A stretch of DNA of 64,000 nucleotides from Pinisolibacter aquiterrae (GCF_019160155.1 NZ_JAFNIH010000025.1:186001-250000), one strand, 5' to 3'. Shown: positions 46,576 to 53,630, numbered from the stretch's first letter. Made by a program: numbers and translations. The notes: generated from the sequence alone by a model not told the origin.

Positions 46576-46914
46576 TCAGAACACCGTCACCACGAGAAGT
46601 TTCGTCTTCCATTCGATTTCAACGACGCACGTCACCTCGTCACCCGCCGACCGGCCCGTGACGTTGAAGCGCCACCACCCCGACTTCGGCGCGATGTATG
46701 GCCCCTCGGTGACAGTGCCGCCGCGAAGCACGCGAAGGATGTCTTCGAACGAAATCCGCCGCTGCCGCTTGCGCTTCTGTGCATGTGGCAGCACCGATAC
46801 ACGCGCGGAGTTCGTCGCCAGATCGCGCACGATCCTTCGAGCCTCGTGCGCGTCGAGATCATCTGGCTGTTCATCGGTCACGACGAGGCGGAGATGTCTA
46901 CGCGGCTTTGTCAT
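46576..46914 (-). CDS. DUF4258 toxin-like protein
   Basis: 112 residues. A DUF4258-type domain lies in the C-terminal two thirds: LPHAQKRKRQRRISFEDILR, RVLRGGTVTEGPY, WWRFNVTGRSAGDEVTCVVEI and LLVVTVF. The order 'HA..R..qR.I...DI..vL..G' and a final 'vvTv' strand are typical of this group, related in fold to RelE/BrnT-like RNases. It would be the toxin of the pair with the HTH gene downstream. An active site cannot be shown from sequence. Confidence 0.72.
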   Translation of the reverse strand: MTKPRRHLRLVVTDEQPDDLDAHEARRIVRDLATNSARVSVLPHAQKRKRQRRISFEDILRVLRGGTVTEGPYIAPKSGWWRFNVTGRSAGDEVTCVVEIEWKTKLLVVTVF

Positions 46915-46920
46915 ACCATC

Positions 46921-46948
46921 AAAATGATTGCTTTTTGGTTTTCGTCAA
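46921..46948 (-). promoter_or_regulatory. candidate promoter of the toxin-antitoxin operon
   Basis: TTGACG, 16-nt A-rich spacer, CATTTT on the minus strand, just upstream of the DUF4258 ATG. The AT-rich patch stands out in this region. The leader would be very short. Confidence 0.3.
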
Positions 46949-47232
46949 GGGGCGATCTCGCCTACCTCGTGGGCTTCCGGGGCGAGCGTCGATCCGATCA
47001 CGGCATAGCCGGCGAGGTCGGCCCAACTGTCACCGTGATCTTCCCTCTCGATCAACCGCGCCGCCTTCATCAGCGCGAGCATCAGGGCGACACGGTGCGG
47101 CGTGATCTCGGTTCCGAGGACGACGGACCACAGGCGGGCGATCCGATCGAAAGCCGCGTCGGGCGTGCCGTAGTCGATCGATCGCGCGGCGAGCGTCACC
47201 GCCAGGTCTTCGAGCGTTGCGGCGATGGTCAT
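46945..47232 (-). CDS. DUF6378 phage-type protein
   Basis: 95 residues. The sequence follows the family pattern: TLAARSIDYGTPDAAFDRIA, then LWSVVLGTEITPHRVALMLA, LMKAARL and DSWADLAGYAVIG. Such small proteins occur in phages and prophages; their function is not known. The start ATG at 47232 overlaps the stop of the RuvC-like gene by 4 nt, so the two are coupled. Confidence 0.8.
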   Translation of the reverse strand: MTIAATLEDLAVTLAARSIDYGTPDAAFDRIARLWSVVLGTEITPHRVALMLALMKAARLIEREDHGDSWADLAGYAVIGSTLAPEAHEVGEIAP

Positions 47233-47708
47233 TTGCGATCGATCCCCCATCTCGCAATGAGCGCCGCTTCCGCCCGCCCGTGGTCTTTCTTGCGGGCGAA
47301 GAGGGCGGCGTGCGCCGGCCATAGCTCGATCGCCCTTCGGCGCGCGTCTTCCTTGGCGCTGGCGAGCCCGTAGGATCGCTTCCACGTTCCGGGCGCCACA
47401 TACTCGGTCGTCACCGCCAGTGCCCCCAGGACGCCCGCCAGGACTCCCACGGCACGGCCGAAGGCGAAGGTCGAGGCGACACCCTGTCCCGGCATCGATC
47501 CGACCTGTTCGACCACCGCCTTCGCCGGATCGAATTCCGAGATCAGCCGAGCGAGAGATGTGGCGTCGATCCGCGCCGCCTTGCCCTCGCCCATCACGGG
47601 GAGGTCGAACACGGTCACGAGATCGCCCGAAGGCGTCACCACCGCCATAGCCCCCGATAGGCCGGGGTCGATGCCAATGGTCGGATGGGTGATGGCGACG
47701 TGTTCCAC
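47229..47708 (-). CDS. RuvC-like Holliday junction resolvase
   Basis: 159 residues, RNase H fold. Asp14 in GIDPGLSGA, Glu67 in VVEQVGSMPGQG and Asp142 with Glu147 in KKDHGRAEAALIA form the expected acidic active site. Phage and prophage RuvC-like nucleases resolve recombination or replication branch points. The host ruvC is normally with ruvAB, not seen here, so this is the element's own enzyme. It is coupled with the DUF6378 gene. Confidence 0.82.
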   Translation of the reverse strand: MEHVAITHPTIGIDPGLSGAMAVVTPSGDLVTVFDLPVMGEGKAARIDATSLARLISEFDPAKAVVEQVGSMPGQGVASTFAFGRAVGVLAGVLGALAVTTEYVAPGTWKRSYGLASAKEDARRRAIELWPAHAALFARKKDHGRAEAALIARWGIDRK

Positions 47709-47732
47709 CTTTGCGCTCCGGTGCTCGACCGA

Positions 47733-47951
47733 TCAGGCCTGATCGACGTTTGCCAACTCGCCATATGTCCCGGTCTGGACCAGTCCGCCGTCACCGAACT
47801 GATAGACGGGGATGCCGGCGATCATCTCGTCGAGTTTCGACATGAGCCCGTCACCGCTGGATTTCGCGGCGTCGCCCCATCCCTTCTTCGGCTCGGACTT
47901 CGCCTTCTCGATCGCGATCTCTCGCTCAACCTCGGCACTCGCACCCGCCAT
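47733..47951 (-). CDS. small protein or frameshifted tail of the upstream gene
   Basis: 72 residues from ATG 47951: AGASAEVEREIAIEKAKSEP, KKGWGDAAKSSGDGLMSKLD and EMIAGIPVYQFGDGG. The first part looks like a charged helix. It starts inside the 3' end of the 47822-48412 gene in another frame, and the overlapping end of that gene (Ser/Arg-rich) looks unlike protein, so this frame may be the true continuation after a frameshift. No strong ribosome site. Confidence 0.5.
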   Translation of the reverse strand: MAGASAEVEREIAIEKAKSEPKKGWGDAAKSSGDGLMSKLDEMIAGIPVYQFGDGGLVQTGTYGELANVDQA

Positions 47952-48412
47952 CCGCCGGAGTCGCCGCCCTGATTGACAACGAGGTATTCCCACCCGTCGA
48001 CGTCGGGTCGGATACAGACACAATATCGATGGGGCTCCCGACTTTTCGCGGCTTGGATCGTTGCGGGGGCGGTGATATCGTTCTTGCTGATCGCGACGCC
48101 AATCGGATCTGCATTTCCCACCCCGCCACGGTGCCAGCCGCGCGCGGGGTGTTTTGCGTCGGGACGTTGCAATACCGCCCCCCGTTCGTCAGCGAACGGT
48201 AGAACGCCGACGTATGGGTTCATTGAGGCGGGGCCACCCCAGAAGCAGGGGATACCCTCCGCTTCGTTCTCGCCAAGCATCTCGGCAAACTTGGCGAGCC
48301 CCCGGCCAGACCAATCGGCCAATTCGCTTTCGTCATCGAAGTGGCGGATCGTCAGATATTCGCCCTCGTTGTCGATGTAGGCGACGAGTGCCGTCGTGGT
48401 GAAGTCGCCCAT
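47822..48412 (-). CDS. hypothetical element protein, C-terminus possibly frameshifted
   Basis: 196 residues from ATG 48412, which overlaps the stop of the AlpA-like gene (TGATG). The first 155 or so residues look genuine (VAYIDNEGEYLTIRHFDDES; MNPYVGVLPFADERGAVLQR; YCVCIRPDVDGWEYLVVNQG). After about residue 155 the frame becomes Arg/Ser-rich, whereas another frame (47733-47951) looks coding. No known domain. It may be a replication or host-takeover protein, but this is only a guess from its place in the operon. Confidence 0.55.
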   Translation of the reverse strand: MGDFTTTALVAYIDNEGEYLTIRHFDDESELADWSGRGLAKFAEMLGENEAEGIPCFWGGPASMNPYVGVLPFADERGAVLQRPDAKHPARGWHRGGVGNADPIGVAISKNDITAPATIQAAKSREPHRYCVCIRPDVDGWEYLVVNQGGDSGGWRVRVPRLSERSRSRRRSPSRRRDGATPRNPAVTGSCRNSTR

Positions 48413-48618
48413 CACGCGGACCTCCGACGCCGGTTCGGGAAACACTCGCGACCCTCGATCCAAGACCGAACTGATGAGCGGCGATAGAAAATGCGACCGC
48501 CGAGGGCGATAAACGGAAGCCCATCGGGCATCGCGCGCCAACGCTTAACCGTTCGAGAACTCACCCCAAGTTCGGCGGCGATTTCCTTCTCAGCCAACAT
48601 ATCTTCGAGAAGCGACAT
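48412..48618 (-). CDS. AlpA/excisionase-like HTH protein
   Basis: 68 residues. EKEIAAELGVSSRTVKRWRA is a MerR/AlpA-type winged helix-turn-helix, followed by LPFIALGGRIFYRRSSVRSW (the wing of HTH_17 proteins). Small proteins of this type act as recombination directionality factors or activators of the integrase gene. ATG 48618 has GGATGG 6 nt upstream; that ribosome site lies inside an inverted repeat (48623-48651). Longer starts upstream are unlikely. Confidence 0.78.
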   Translation of the reverse strand: MSLLEDMLAEKEIAAELGVSSRTVKRWRAMPDGLPFIALGGRIFYRRSSVRSWIEGRECFPNRRRRSA

Positions 48619-48622
48619 CACA

Positions 48623-48651
48623 TTCCATCCTCTGCATGAACCAGGATGGAA
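48623..48651 (-). promoter_or_regulatory. inverted repeat over the AlpA-like ribosome site
   Basis: TTCCATCCT and AGGATGGAA (9-bp arms, 11-nt spacer). On the mRNA the downstream arm contains the GGATGG ribosome site of the AlpA-like gene, so the hairpin could hide it; as DNA it could also be an operator. Confidence 0.45.
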
Positions 48652-48739
48652 GCGACCATAACAGGACAAAAAGACCTACAAAATCAAATACGTATGCAAT
48701 AAAGGCGGACTTATTTGCAGATCACCTGCCCCCGGTATC

Positions 48740-49147
48740 TCACTCATCTTTGGCAGCCATTGCCTTGAACATAAGCCTCTCTCGTTCTCGGGTTCTCTTG
48801 AGATGTGTTAAAAGTGCGCTCTCTGATCTTCTCGCAAGGAATGTCCTGACTGACCGCTCGCTTATCTTGAACTCCTCCATTGCTTTTGAAATGGCGGCCA
48901 TTTGCTTCATATCGTATTCATATTGAAGAAATCTTACGTAATCCGCAATCTTCTGTTCTTCATATTCCTTGTTCACGCTGCGCGGACGATTGGCCGGGCG
49001 TACAATTTTACCTTCAATAATATCGGCGATAAGAATTCTCGCCTCTTGCGGGACGTAGCCATCCTCATCTCTCAGTTTGGAGATAAGACGTGAGAAATCC
49101 CCCGCCTCCACCTCTTCACGGATGCCTATCCATAAAACGTCAACCAT
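48740..49147 (-). CDS. hypothetical element protein (HTH-like, AT-rich)
   Basis: 135 residues, highly charged and helical. The N-terminal half reads LWIGIREEVEAGDFSRLISK and GYVPQEARILIADIIEGKIV; the C-terminal half AAISKAMEEFKISERSVRTF looks like a helix-turn-helix. ATG 49147 follows the integrase stop by 5 nt, so it is co-transcribed with the integrase. The low GC of this stretch supports foreign origin. Family not known; a control protein of the element is a reasonable guess. Confidence 0.6.
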   Translation of the reverse strand: MVDVLWIGIREEVEAGDFSRLISKLRDEDGYVPQEARILIADIIEGKIVRPANRPRSVNKEYEEQKIADYVRFLQYEYDMKQMAAISKAMEEFKISERSVRTFLARRSESALLTHLKRTRERERLMFKAMAAKDE

Positions 49148-49152
49148 GGATT

Positions 49153-50430
49153 CTATCCCTTGATCGAAACCAATTCGGCGTCTTTGCCGGGCGCGATGAT
49201 CGCCCCGACCCGCTCCGTCGCTGCCCTCAGAGGGTCGTCCATGAGGTGCGAATAGCGAGCGGTGGTCGAGGGCTGGGAATGCCCGAGAAGGGCGCCGATG
49301 ATAGGCAACGACATGCCGGCCGACGCGAGCATCGACGCATAGGTGTGTCTCAGGTCGTGGATGCGAGCGGACGGTTCGACGACGGTGCGCACCTTGCCCG
49401 TGCGTCCCTTGATCTGCCGCGCTTCGGTGATGCTGGCATCGATGCAGACCTGTCGCCATGCGCGCTTGATGTCAACGCGGGGGCCGGGCTTGCCACGGCT
49501 GCCCTTCGTTGCCTCCGAGGTGGTCGCCGATCGCCGGCTCGGAAAGACGTACTCCGCATCGTCGCCGGCCTTGGCACGGAGGTTTGCGAGAAGCAGGCGA
49601 GTCGGCGCCGACAACGGGACGCGATGAAGCGTCTTCTGTTTCGTCGTCGAACCCGGCTTCGTCCAAACCCCGGCCTCGATGTCGAACTGTTCCCACTTCG
49701 CGGCGAGCACTTCGCCACGTCGCGCACCCGTGAGGAGCAACAGCCGGATGATGTCCGCTCCCTGCTGGTCGGCGAGGCCGGTCAGCGCCCTGGTCAGTTG
49801 TCCCAGTTCGGCCGGAGACAGGTAACGGTGGCGCTTAACCTCTTGGTTCTTTTCGACGCCTCGGCATGGATTGTCCGTCCGCCACTCCCAGCGAATGGCG
49901 AGGCTGAACATTTTGGACAGGACGGCAACCGTCCGATTCGCCTGATATGTAGCGCCGCGCTTGGTGATCTTGCGGTGCAGTTCGTCGATATCCGAGAACG
50001 TCACGTCTGCGACTTTCCGGTGCTGCAACTCCGGGAGGATTTCACGGTCGATGATGATGCGGTAGCCGGACTCGGTGTTCGGGCGGGTCTTCGGTAGATG
50101 GTCTTTCGTGAACCGCTCGCACAGATCGCGAACCGTCTTCGCGTTCCGGTCGGCTTCGATCTCTGCCAGAGGGTCTTCGCCGCGATCGACCCGTTTGCGC
50201 AGTTCGGCGGCTTCCGCTCTCGCGGCGGCGACCTTCCACGCGGGATAGGCGCCGATGGTGAAGCGACGCTCCCGCCCGCCATTGGTTCGATAGTTCAGAA
50301 TGAACGACTTCGCGCCGTTGGCGGTGACGCGGATGCCGAAGCCCTTCATCTCCGCGTCGTAATGGATCTTGTTCCCCGACGGAGGAGCCTCGAGCCCCTT
50401 CACAATCGTGTCCGTGAGCCTCTGAGACAT
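49153..50430 (-). CDS. int: tyrosine recombinase (phage-type integrase)
   Basis: 425 residues. The N-terminal DUF4102-type arm-binding domain (MSQRLTDTIVKGLEAP; FGIRVTANGAKSFILNYR), a core-binding SAM-like domain (about 98-190), and the catalytic domain with Arg237 (TGARRGEV), Lys264, His358-x2-Arg361 (HDLRH), His384 (LLGHS) and nucleophile Tyr393 (TARYSH). All six catalytic residues are present, so the enzyme should be active. It lies at the end of the element away from the intact tRNA. Its start is near several GTGTCCGC repeats. Confidence 0.95.
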   Translation of the reverse strand: MSQRLTDTIVKGLEAPPSGNKIHYDAEMKGFGIRVTANGAKSFILNYRTNGGRERRFTIGAYPAWKVAAARAEAAELRKRVDRGEDPLAEIEADRNAKTVRDLCERFTKDHLPKTRPNTESGYRIIIDREILPELQHRKVADVTFSDIDELHRKITKRGATYQANRTVAVLSKMFSLAIRWEWRTDNPCRGVEKNQEVKRHRYLSPAELGQLTRALTGLADQQGADIIRLLLLTGARRGEVLAAKWEQFDIEAGVWTKPGSTTKQKTLHRVPLSAPTRLLLANLRAKAGDDAEYVFPSRRSATTSEATKGSRGKPGPRVDIKRAWRQVCIDASITEARQIKGRTGKVRTVVEPSARIHDLRHTYASMLASAGMSLPIIGALLGHSQPSTTARYSHLMDDPLRAATERVGAIIAPGKDAELVSIKG

Positions 50431-50511
50431 AATCAGCGGGTCTCCGTGTCCGCACCGTGTCCGTCACTGCGGAGGTGCATCGCTGACATCCATTGTCCGC
50501 TCGTGTCCGCA
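50408..50511. repeat. right-arm GTGTCCGC repeats, likely integrase arm sites
   Basis: Copies at 50408-50416 (GTGTCCGTG), 50446-50454 (GTGTCCGCA), 50457-50465 (GTGTCCGTC, 11 bp on), 50493-50500 (TTGTCCGC) and 50503-50511 (GTGTCCGCA). The first lies within the integrase gene start. The core is the same as in the left arm. Confidence 0.6.
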
Positions 50512-50606
50512 GATGTCAACACAAAGACACGTATTTACAGGTGGTTATCTGGTGAAAATCGCTGAATTCCTTTTGCTTCAATGGCTTGAAATGGGGCTAA
50601 AAAAAC

Positions 50607-50654
50607 GACTTTTAATCATGTGGTCGCGGGTTCGATCCCCGCCCGGCTCACCAA
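50607..50654 (+). repeat. attR: right 48-bp direct repeat
   Basis: An exact copy of the tRNA-Lys 3' part (44620-44667). It lacks the tRNA 5' half, so it is not a functional tRNA. Confidence 0.93.
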
Positions 50655-51025
50655 TCAGATCAGTGATTCGCAAGACTTCGCGGGCCGAATTTTTCGGTGG
50701 AACGTCTGCCGGGTGACGCTCGGGGTGACGGGTGGTCGACCGCTCGCGACGCGGCGGTCCCGTCGGGTCCACGTCGCTCGAGGCACCGTTCCGCCGGAGC
50801 GGCGGATCGTCACCCTCGAAGAGGGTCGACGCACTCCGACCACGAACACGCTCGCCGCCGTTCGACGCGCCTCGAAGAGAAAAGCGTCCACGTCCTCGCG
50901 GAGGCTGGCGAGGGGGCCGGGGTGGGATTGCGGAAGCGGCAGCGAGCCGAAGCGTCTCGCGAAGACGCCTCCGCCGTGGACGATGCCACGGCGGATCCGC
51001 AGTCGATCGAGCGCCGGAGGCGCGA
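50655..51025. other. chromosomal junction right of attR, gene-free
   Basis: About 370 nt between attR and the 3-hydroxyacyl-CoA dehydrogenase stop. Apart from the regulator-tail remnant at 50844-50939 no gene is seen; long open frames here lack any protein-like sequence. Confidence 0.45.
50844..50939 (+). pseudogene. frameshifted remnant of an HTH-regulator tail
   Basis: One frame reads LAAVRRA, then after a one-base deletion another reads LEEKSVHVLAEAGEGAGVGL followed by RKR. Base by base it aligns with 44822-44911 inside the element (cgccgccgttcg shared, and the end ggggtg..attgcggaag versus ggggtgcggctgaggaag). It is a decayed copy of the same regulator tail. Confidence 0.45.
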
Positions 51026-52336
51026 TCACTCCGGGGCGATCGGAGCCCTGCCGCCCTCGGCGGTGAGGTAGGTGTCGCCTTCGTAGAAGGTCGCGGCGCC
51101 GACGCGCTCGGCGACCGCGAGCATGTGCGGCACGGCACGGCCTTCGGCGCGCAGACGCGCGACGACTCGCGCCGGGCCGATCCGATCGAGCAGTTCGAAC
51201 GGGCCGCGGGTCCACGCGAAGCCCCAGCGAAGCGCGCGATCGATACTGACCACGTCGTCGGCGATCTCCGGAACCAGGTCGGCGGCATAGACCAGGGTGT
51301 CGCCGAGCAGATCCCAGGCGAAACGGCCTTCGGCGTCGTCGGCGAACATCAACGAGGCCAGATCGGCATGAACCGGGGAGAGGGTCACGCGCGCGGCGGG
51401 CGACCACGTGCCGGTGGTGGAGTCGTAGACCTCCTTGACCTTGCCGCCGTCCGGCGTCCGCTTGACCCGGTAGTAGCCGCCGCCGGTCTTGCGCCCGAGT
51501 TGGCCGCGCGCGACCATCGCGGCTTCCGCCGCCGGGAGCGAAGCGAAGGCCCGGCCGGCGTCGCCCTCGGGCAGGGTCGCGGCGAGGTTGCGGGCGATCG
51601 AATCCATCACGTCGAGACCGATCAGGTCGGCGAGGCCGTAGAGCCCGGTCGAGGGAATGCCGACCGGCGCGCTCATCAGCGCGTCGATGGTCTCGATGGT
51701 GAGGCCGGCGGCACGATGCGCCACCGCCTTGTGGAGACCGGCGAGGATCCAGAAGCAGCCGATGCGGTTGCCGATGAAGTTCGGAGTGTCCTTGGCGTCG
51801 ACGACGCCCTTGCCGAGCACGTCGTGGACGAAATGGACCAGCTTGTCGTGGGCCTCGGGGCTGGTGTCGTCGCCCGAGACGATCTCGATCAGGCGCATCA
51901 GGCGGACCGGATTGAAGAAGTGGGTGACGAGCGTATCGCGTCGCTGGCGCTCCGGCGCGCCTTCGAGAATGTCGTGCAGCGGGATGCCCGAGGTGTTGGT
52001 CGAGACGATCGAACCATCGCGCCGTTTCGGCTCGATGCGGCGCAGCAGGTCGCGCTTGACCTCGAGCTTCTCGATCACCGCTTCGCAGATCCAGTCGCTG
52101 TCGCCGATCAACCCGAGGTCGTCGCCGATGGTGCCGACCGTCAGGCGCTCGGCGATGCGCGCCGCTTCCGCCGCGTCGACGGCCAGGGCCGCCACCCGCG
52201 CCCGCGCCGCCTCGGCGAGATCGCGGGTCGCCTCGAGCACGAGCACGTTGCGCTCGGCGGCCGCGCAGGCCGCGGCGATGCCACTGCCCATGGTGCCGCC
52301 ACCGATCACGGTGATCGATCTGATGTCGCTCGTCAT
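51026..52336 (-). CDS. 3-hydroxyacyl-CoA dehydrogenase (FadN-like N-terminal part)
   Basis: 436 residues. NAD-binding Rossmann fold (ITVIGGGTMGSGIAAACA), catalytic region THFFNPVRLMRLIEIVSG and DTPNFIGNRIGCFW, then two C-terminal 3HCDH helical domains (GLADLIGLDVMDSIARNL; WGFAWTRGPFELLDRIG). It oxidises 3-hydroxyacyl-CoA in fatty acid beta-oxidation. The best relatives in style are FadN-type proteins of about 780 residues with a C-terminal enoyl-CoA hydratase half; here the frame stops just where that half would begin. ATG 52336 is preceded by GAGGAA. It may be a stand-alone form or a shortened gene next to the element. Confidence 0.9.
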   Translation of the reverse strand: MTSDIRSITVIGGGTMGSGIAAACAAAERNVLVLEATRDLAEAARARVAALAVDAAEAARIAERLTVGTIGDDLGLIGDSDWICEAVIEKLEVKRDLLRRIEPKRRDGSIVSTNTSGIPLHDILEGAPERQRRDTLVTHFFNPVRLMRLIEIVSGDDTSPEAHDKLVHFVHDVLGKGVVDAKDTPNFIGNRIGCFWILAGLHKAVAHRAAGLTIETIDALMSAPVGIPSTGLYGLADLIGLDVMDSIARNLAATLPEGDAGRAFASLPAAEAAMVARGQLGRKTGGGYYRVKRTPDGGKVKEVYDSTTGTWSPAARVTLSPVHADLASLMFADDAEGRFAWDLLGDTLVYAADLVPEIADDVVSIDRALRWGFAWTRGPFELLDRIGPARVVARLRAEGRAVPHMLAVAERVGAATFYEGDTYLTAEGGRAPIAPE

Positions 52337-52799
52337 CGTCCATTCCTCGCTTCCGTGAGGGCGCATCGCGGGCGCCGCTCGTCGATTGAGTGGTGTCGTG
52401 GGCGGCCGTCGCGCGGCGCCTCGCAGGGGGGAGAATGGACGGATTCTGGAATTTTTGCTGCACCGCAAGAAACCCTACGCAATTCTTCGCGTCCGCACAT
52501 TCGCCGCGCGGGCGAAGAGCGCGGCCGTCGGGGGACGTGCGCCACCCGAGACGCCGGGCCTTTCGCCCTCCATCACGGGCTCACCGCGGCATGGGCGCCG
52601 CGCGTCACGCCTTCGCTCCTGCGAAGACGTCGCCTTCGCCGAGACGCCGCGCCCGCCCCGCCTCGAACACCGCCCCTCACACGCTTGACCCCACCGGACC
52701 GGATGGGGAAAGTACCCGCCCGCATCGTGAGAATGCGGACGTTTGCCGGAAGCGGGGTGCGAACCTCGCCGGCGATGGGCCCGGGGGGGGAAGCGGAAC
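52337..52799. other. divergent intergenic region upstream of the ABC transporter
   Basis: About 460 nt without a convincing gene. Small inverted repeats lie just before the ABC gene: CCGCAT/ATGCGG (about 52720-52738) and GCCGG/CCGGC (about 52745-52772). They could form a structured leader, but I cannot match them to a known riboswitch. Promoters for both flanking genes are expected. Confidence 0.35.
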
Positions 52800-53630
52800 A
52801 TGGAAGTCTCAGGCGAAACGTCGGCTGCCGACGCACGGCCGGCGATCCGTCTCGACGGACTGCGCATCGCGTTCGGCCAGAAGGGGCGCCCCGCCTACGA
52901 GGCGGTCGACGCGACCTCTCTGACCGTCGGGGAAAACGAATTCGTCTCGATCGTCGGGCCGACGGGTTGCGGCAAGTCGACGCTCCTCAACGCCGTCGCC
53001 GGCCTGTTGAAGCCCGCCGCCGGGGGCGTCGAGGTCTTCGGCCGCCCCCTCTCCGGCCTCTGCCGCGAGGCGGGCTATCTCTTCCAGCAGGACGCCGTCA
53101 TGCCCTGGAAGACCGCGCTCGACAACGTCGCCCTCGGCCTCGAGATCGCCGGCCGGCCGCGCGCCGAAGCGCTCGAGGAGGCGCGCGTCTGGCTCGGCCG
53201 CGTCGGCCTCGCCCGCTTCGCCGATCGCTACCCCCATCAGCTCTCCGGCGGCCAGAGGAAGCGCGTCGGCCTCGCCCAGGTGCTGATTCGCCACCCCAAA
53301 ATCCTGCTGATGGACGAGCCCTTCGGCCCGCTCGACGCCCAGACCCGGCAGATCATGGGCAATCTCCTGCTCGGCCTGTGGGCCGCCGATCGCAAGGCCG
53401 TGCTCTTCGTCACCCATGACCTCGAGGAGGCGATCGCATTGTCCGATCGCGTGCTGATCATGTCGGCCGGTCCGAACGCCCGCGTCATCGGCGATCACCG
53501 CATCGATCTCGCTCGCCCGCGCGACGCCTCCGAAATTCGGCTCGATCCGCGCTTCCACGAGTTGCACCGCGCCATCTGGAACCAGTTGCGCGCCGAAGTG
53601 GTGAAGACCTACGGGGAGGACGCCGCATGA
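52800..53630 (+). CDS. ABC transporter ATP-binding protein (nitrate/sulfonate/taurine family)
   Basis: 276 residues. Walker A GPTGCGKST, Q-loop FQQDAVMPWKT, signature LSGGQRKRVGLAQ, Walker B ILLMDEPFGPLD, and the switch His in FVTHDLEEAI. This is the SsuB/TauB/NrtD type. It energises the permease encoded next (4-nt overlap). ATG 52800 has GGGGGAAGCGG upstream. Substrate not determined. Confidence 0.93.
   Translation: MEVSGETSAADARPAIRLDGLRIAFGQKGRPAYEAVDATSLTVGENEFVSIVGPTGCGKSTLLNAVAGLLKPAAGGVEVFGRPLSGLCREAGYLFQQDAVMPWKTALDNVALGLEIAGRPRAEALEEARVWLGRVGLARFADRYPHQLSGGQRKRVGLAQVLIRHPKILLMDEPFGPLDAQTRQIMGNLLLGLWAADRKAVLFVTHDLEEAIALSDRVLIMSAGPNARVIGDHRIDLARPRDASEIRLDPRFHELHRAIWNQLRAEVVKTYGEDAA

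Larger units (their letters stand above)
44620..50654. mobile_element. tRNA-Lys-integrated element of about 6.0 kb with tyrosine integrase
   Basis: Perfect 48-bp direct repeats at both ends (attL in the tRNA-Lys 3' part, attR at 50607-50654) enclose 5,987 bp per element unit. Inside are a tyrosine recombinase beside attR, an AlpA/Xis-like protein, a RuvC-like nuclease, a DUF6378 protein, a toxin-antitoxin pair and unknown genes on the minus strand, and two envelope proteins on the plus strand. Several segments (45030-45580, 48650-49100) are far more AT-rich than the chromosome. No replicase, capsid, terminase or conjugation gene is present, so it resembles a phage satellite, a cryptic prophage remnant or a small genomic island. 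Confidence 0.92.

Noticed and set aside
44668-50606. CRISPR array or phage structural operon in the element
   Set aside because: The short GTGTCCGC repeats are few, unevenly placed at the ends and lack spacer-repeat order; no capsid, tail, portal or terminase motif was found.
50607-50654. Second tRNA-Lys gene at the right end of the element
   Set aside because: Only the 3' part from the anticodon arm onwards is present; there is no D-arm or 5' acceptor strand, so it is attR.
52337-52799. TPP riboswitch before the NMT1-like ABC transporter
   Set aside because: The conserved CTGAGA and the ACCTGATCTGG-type element are not present.
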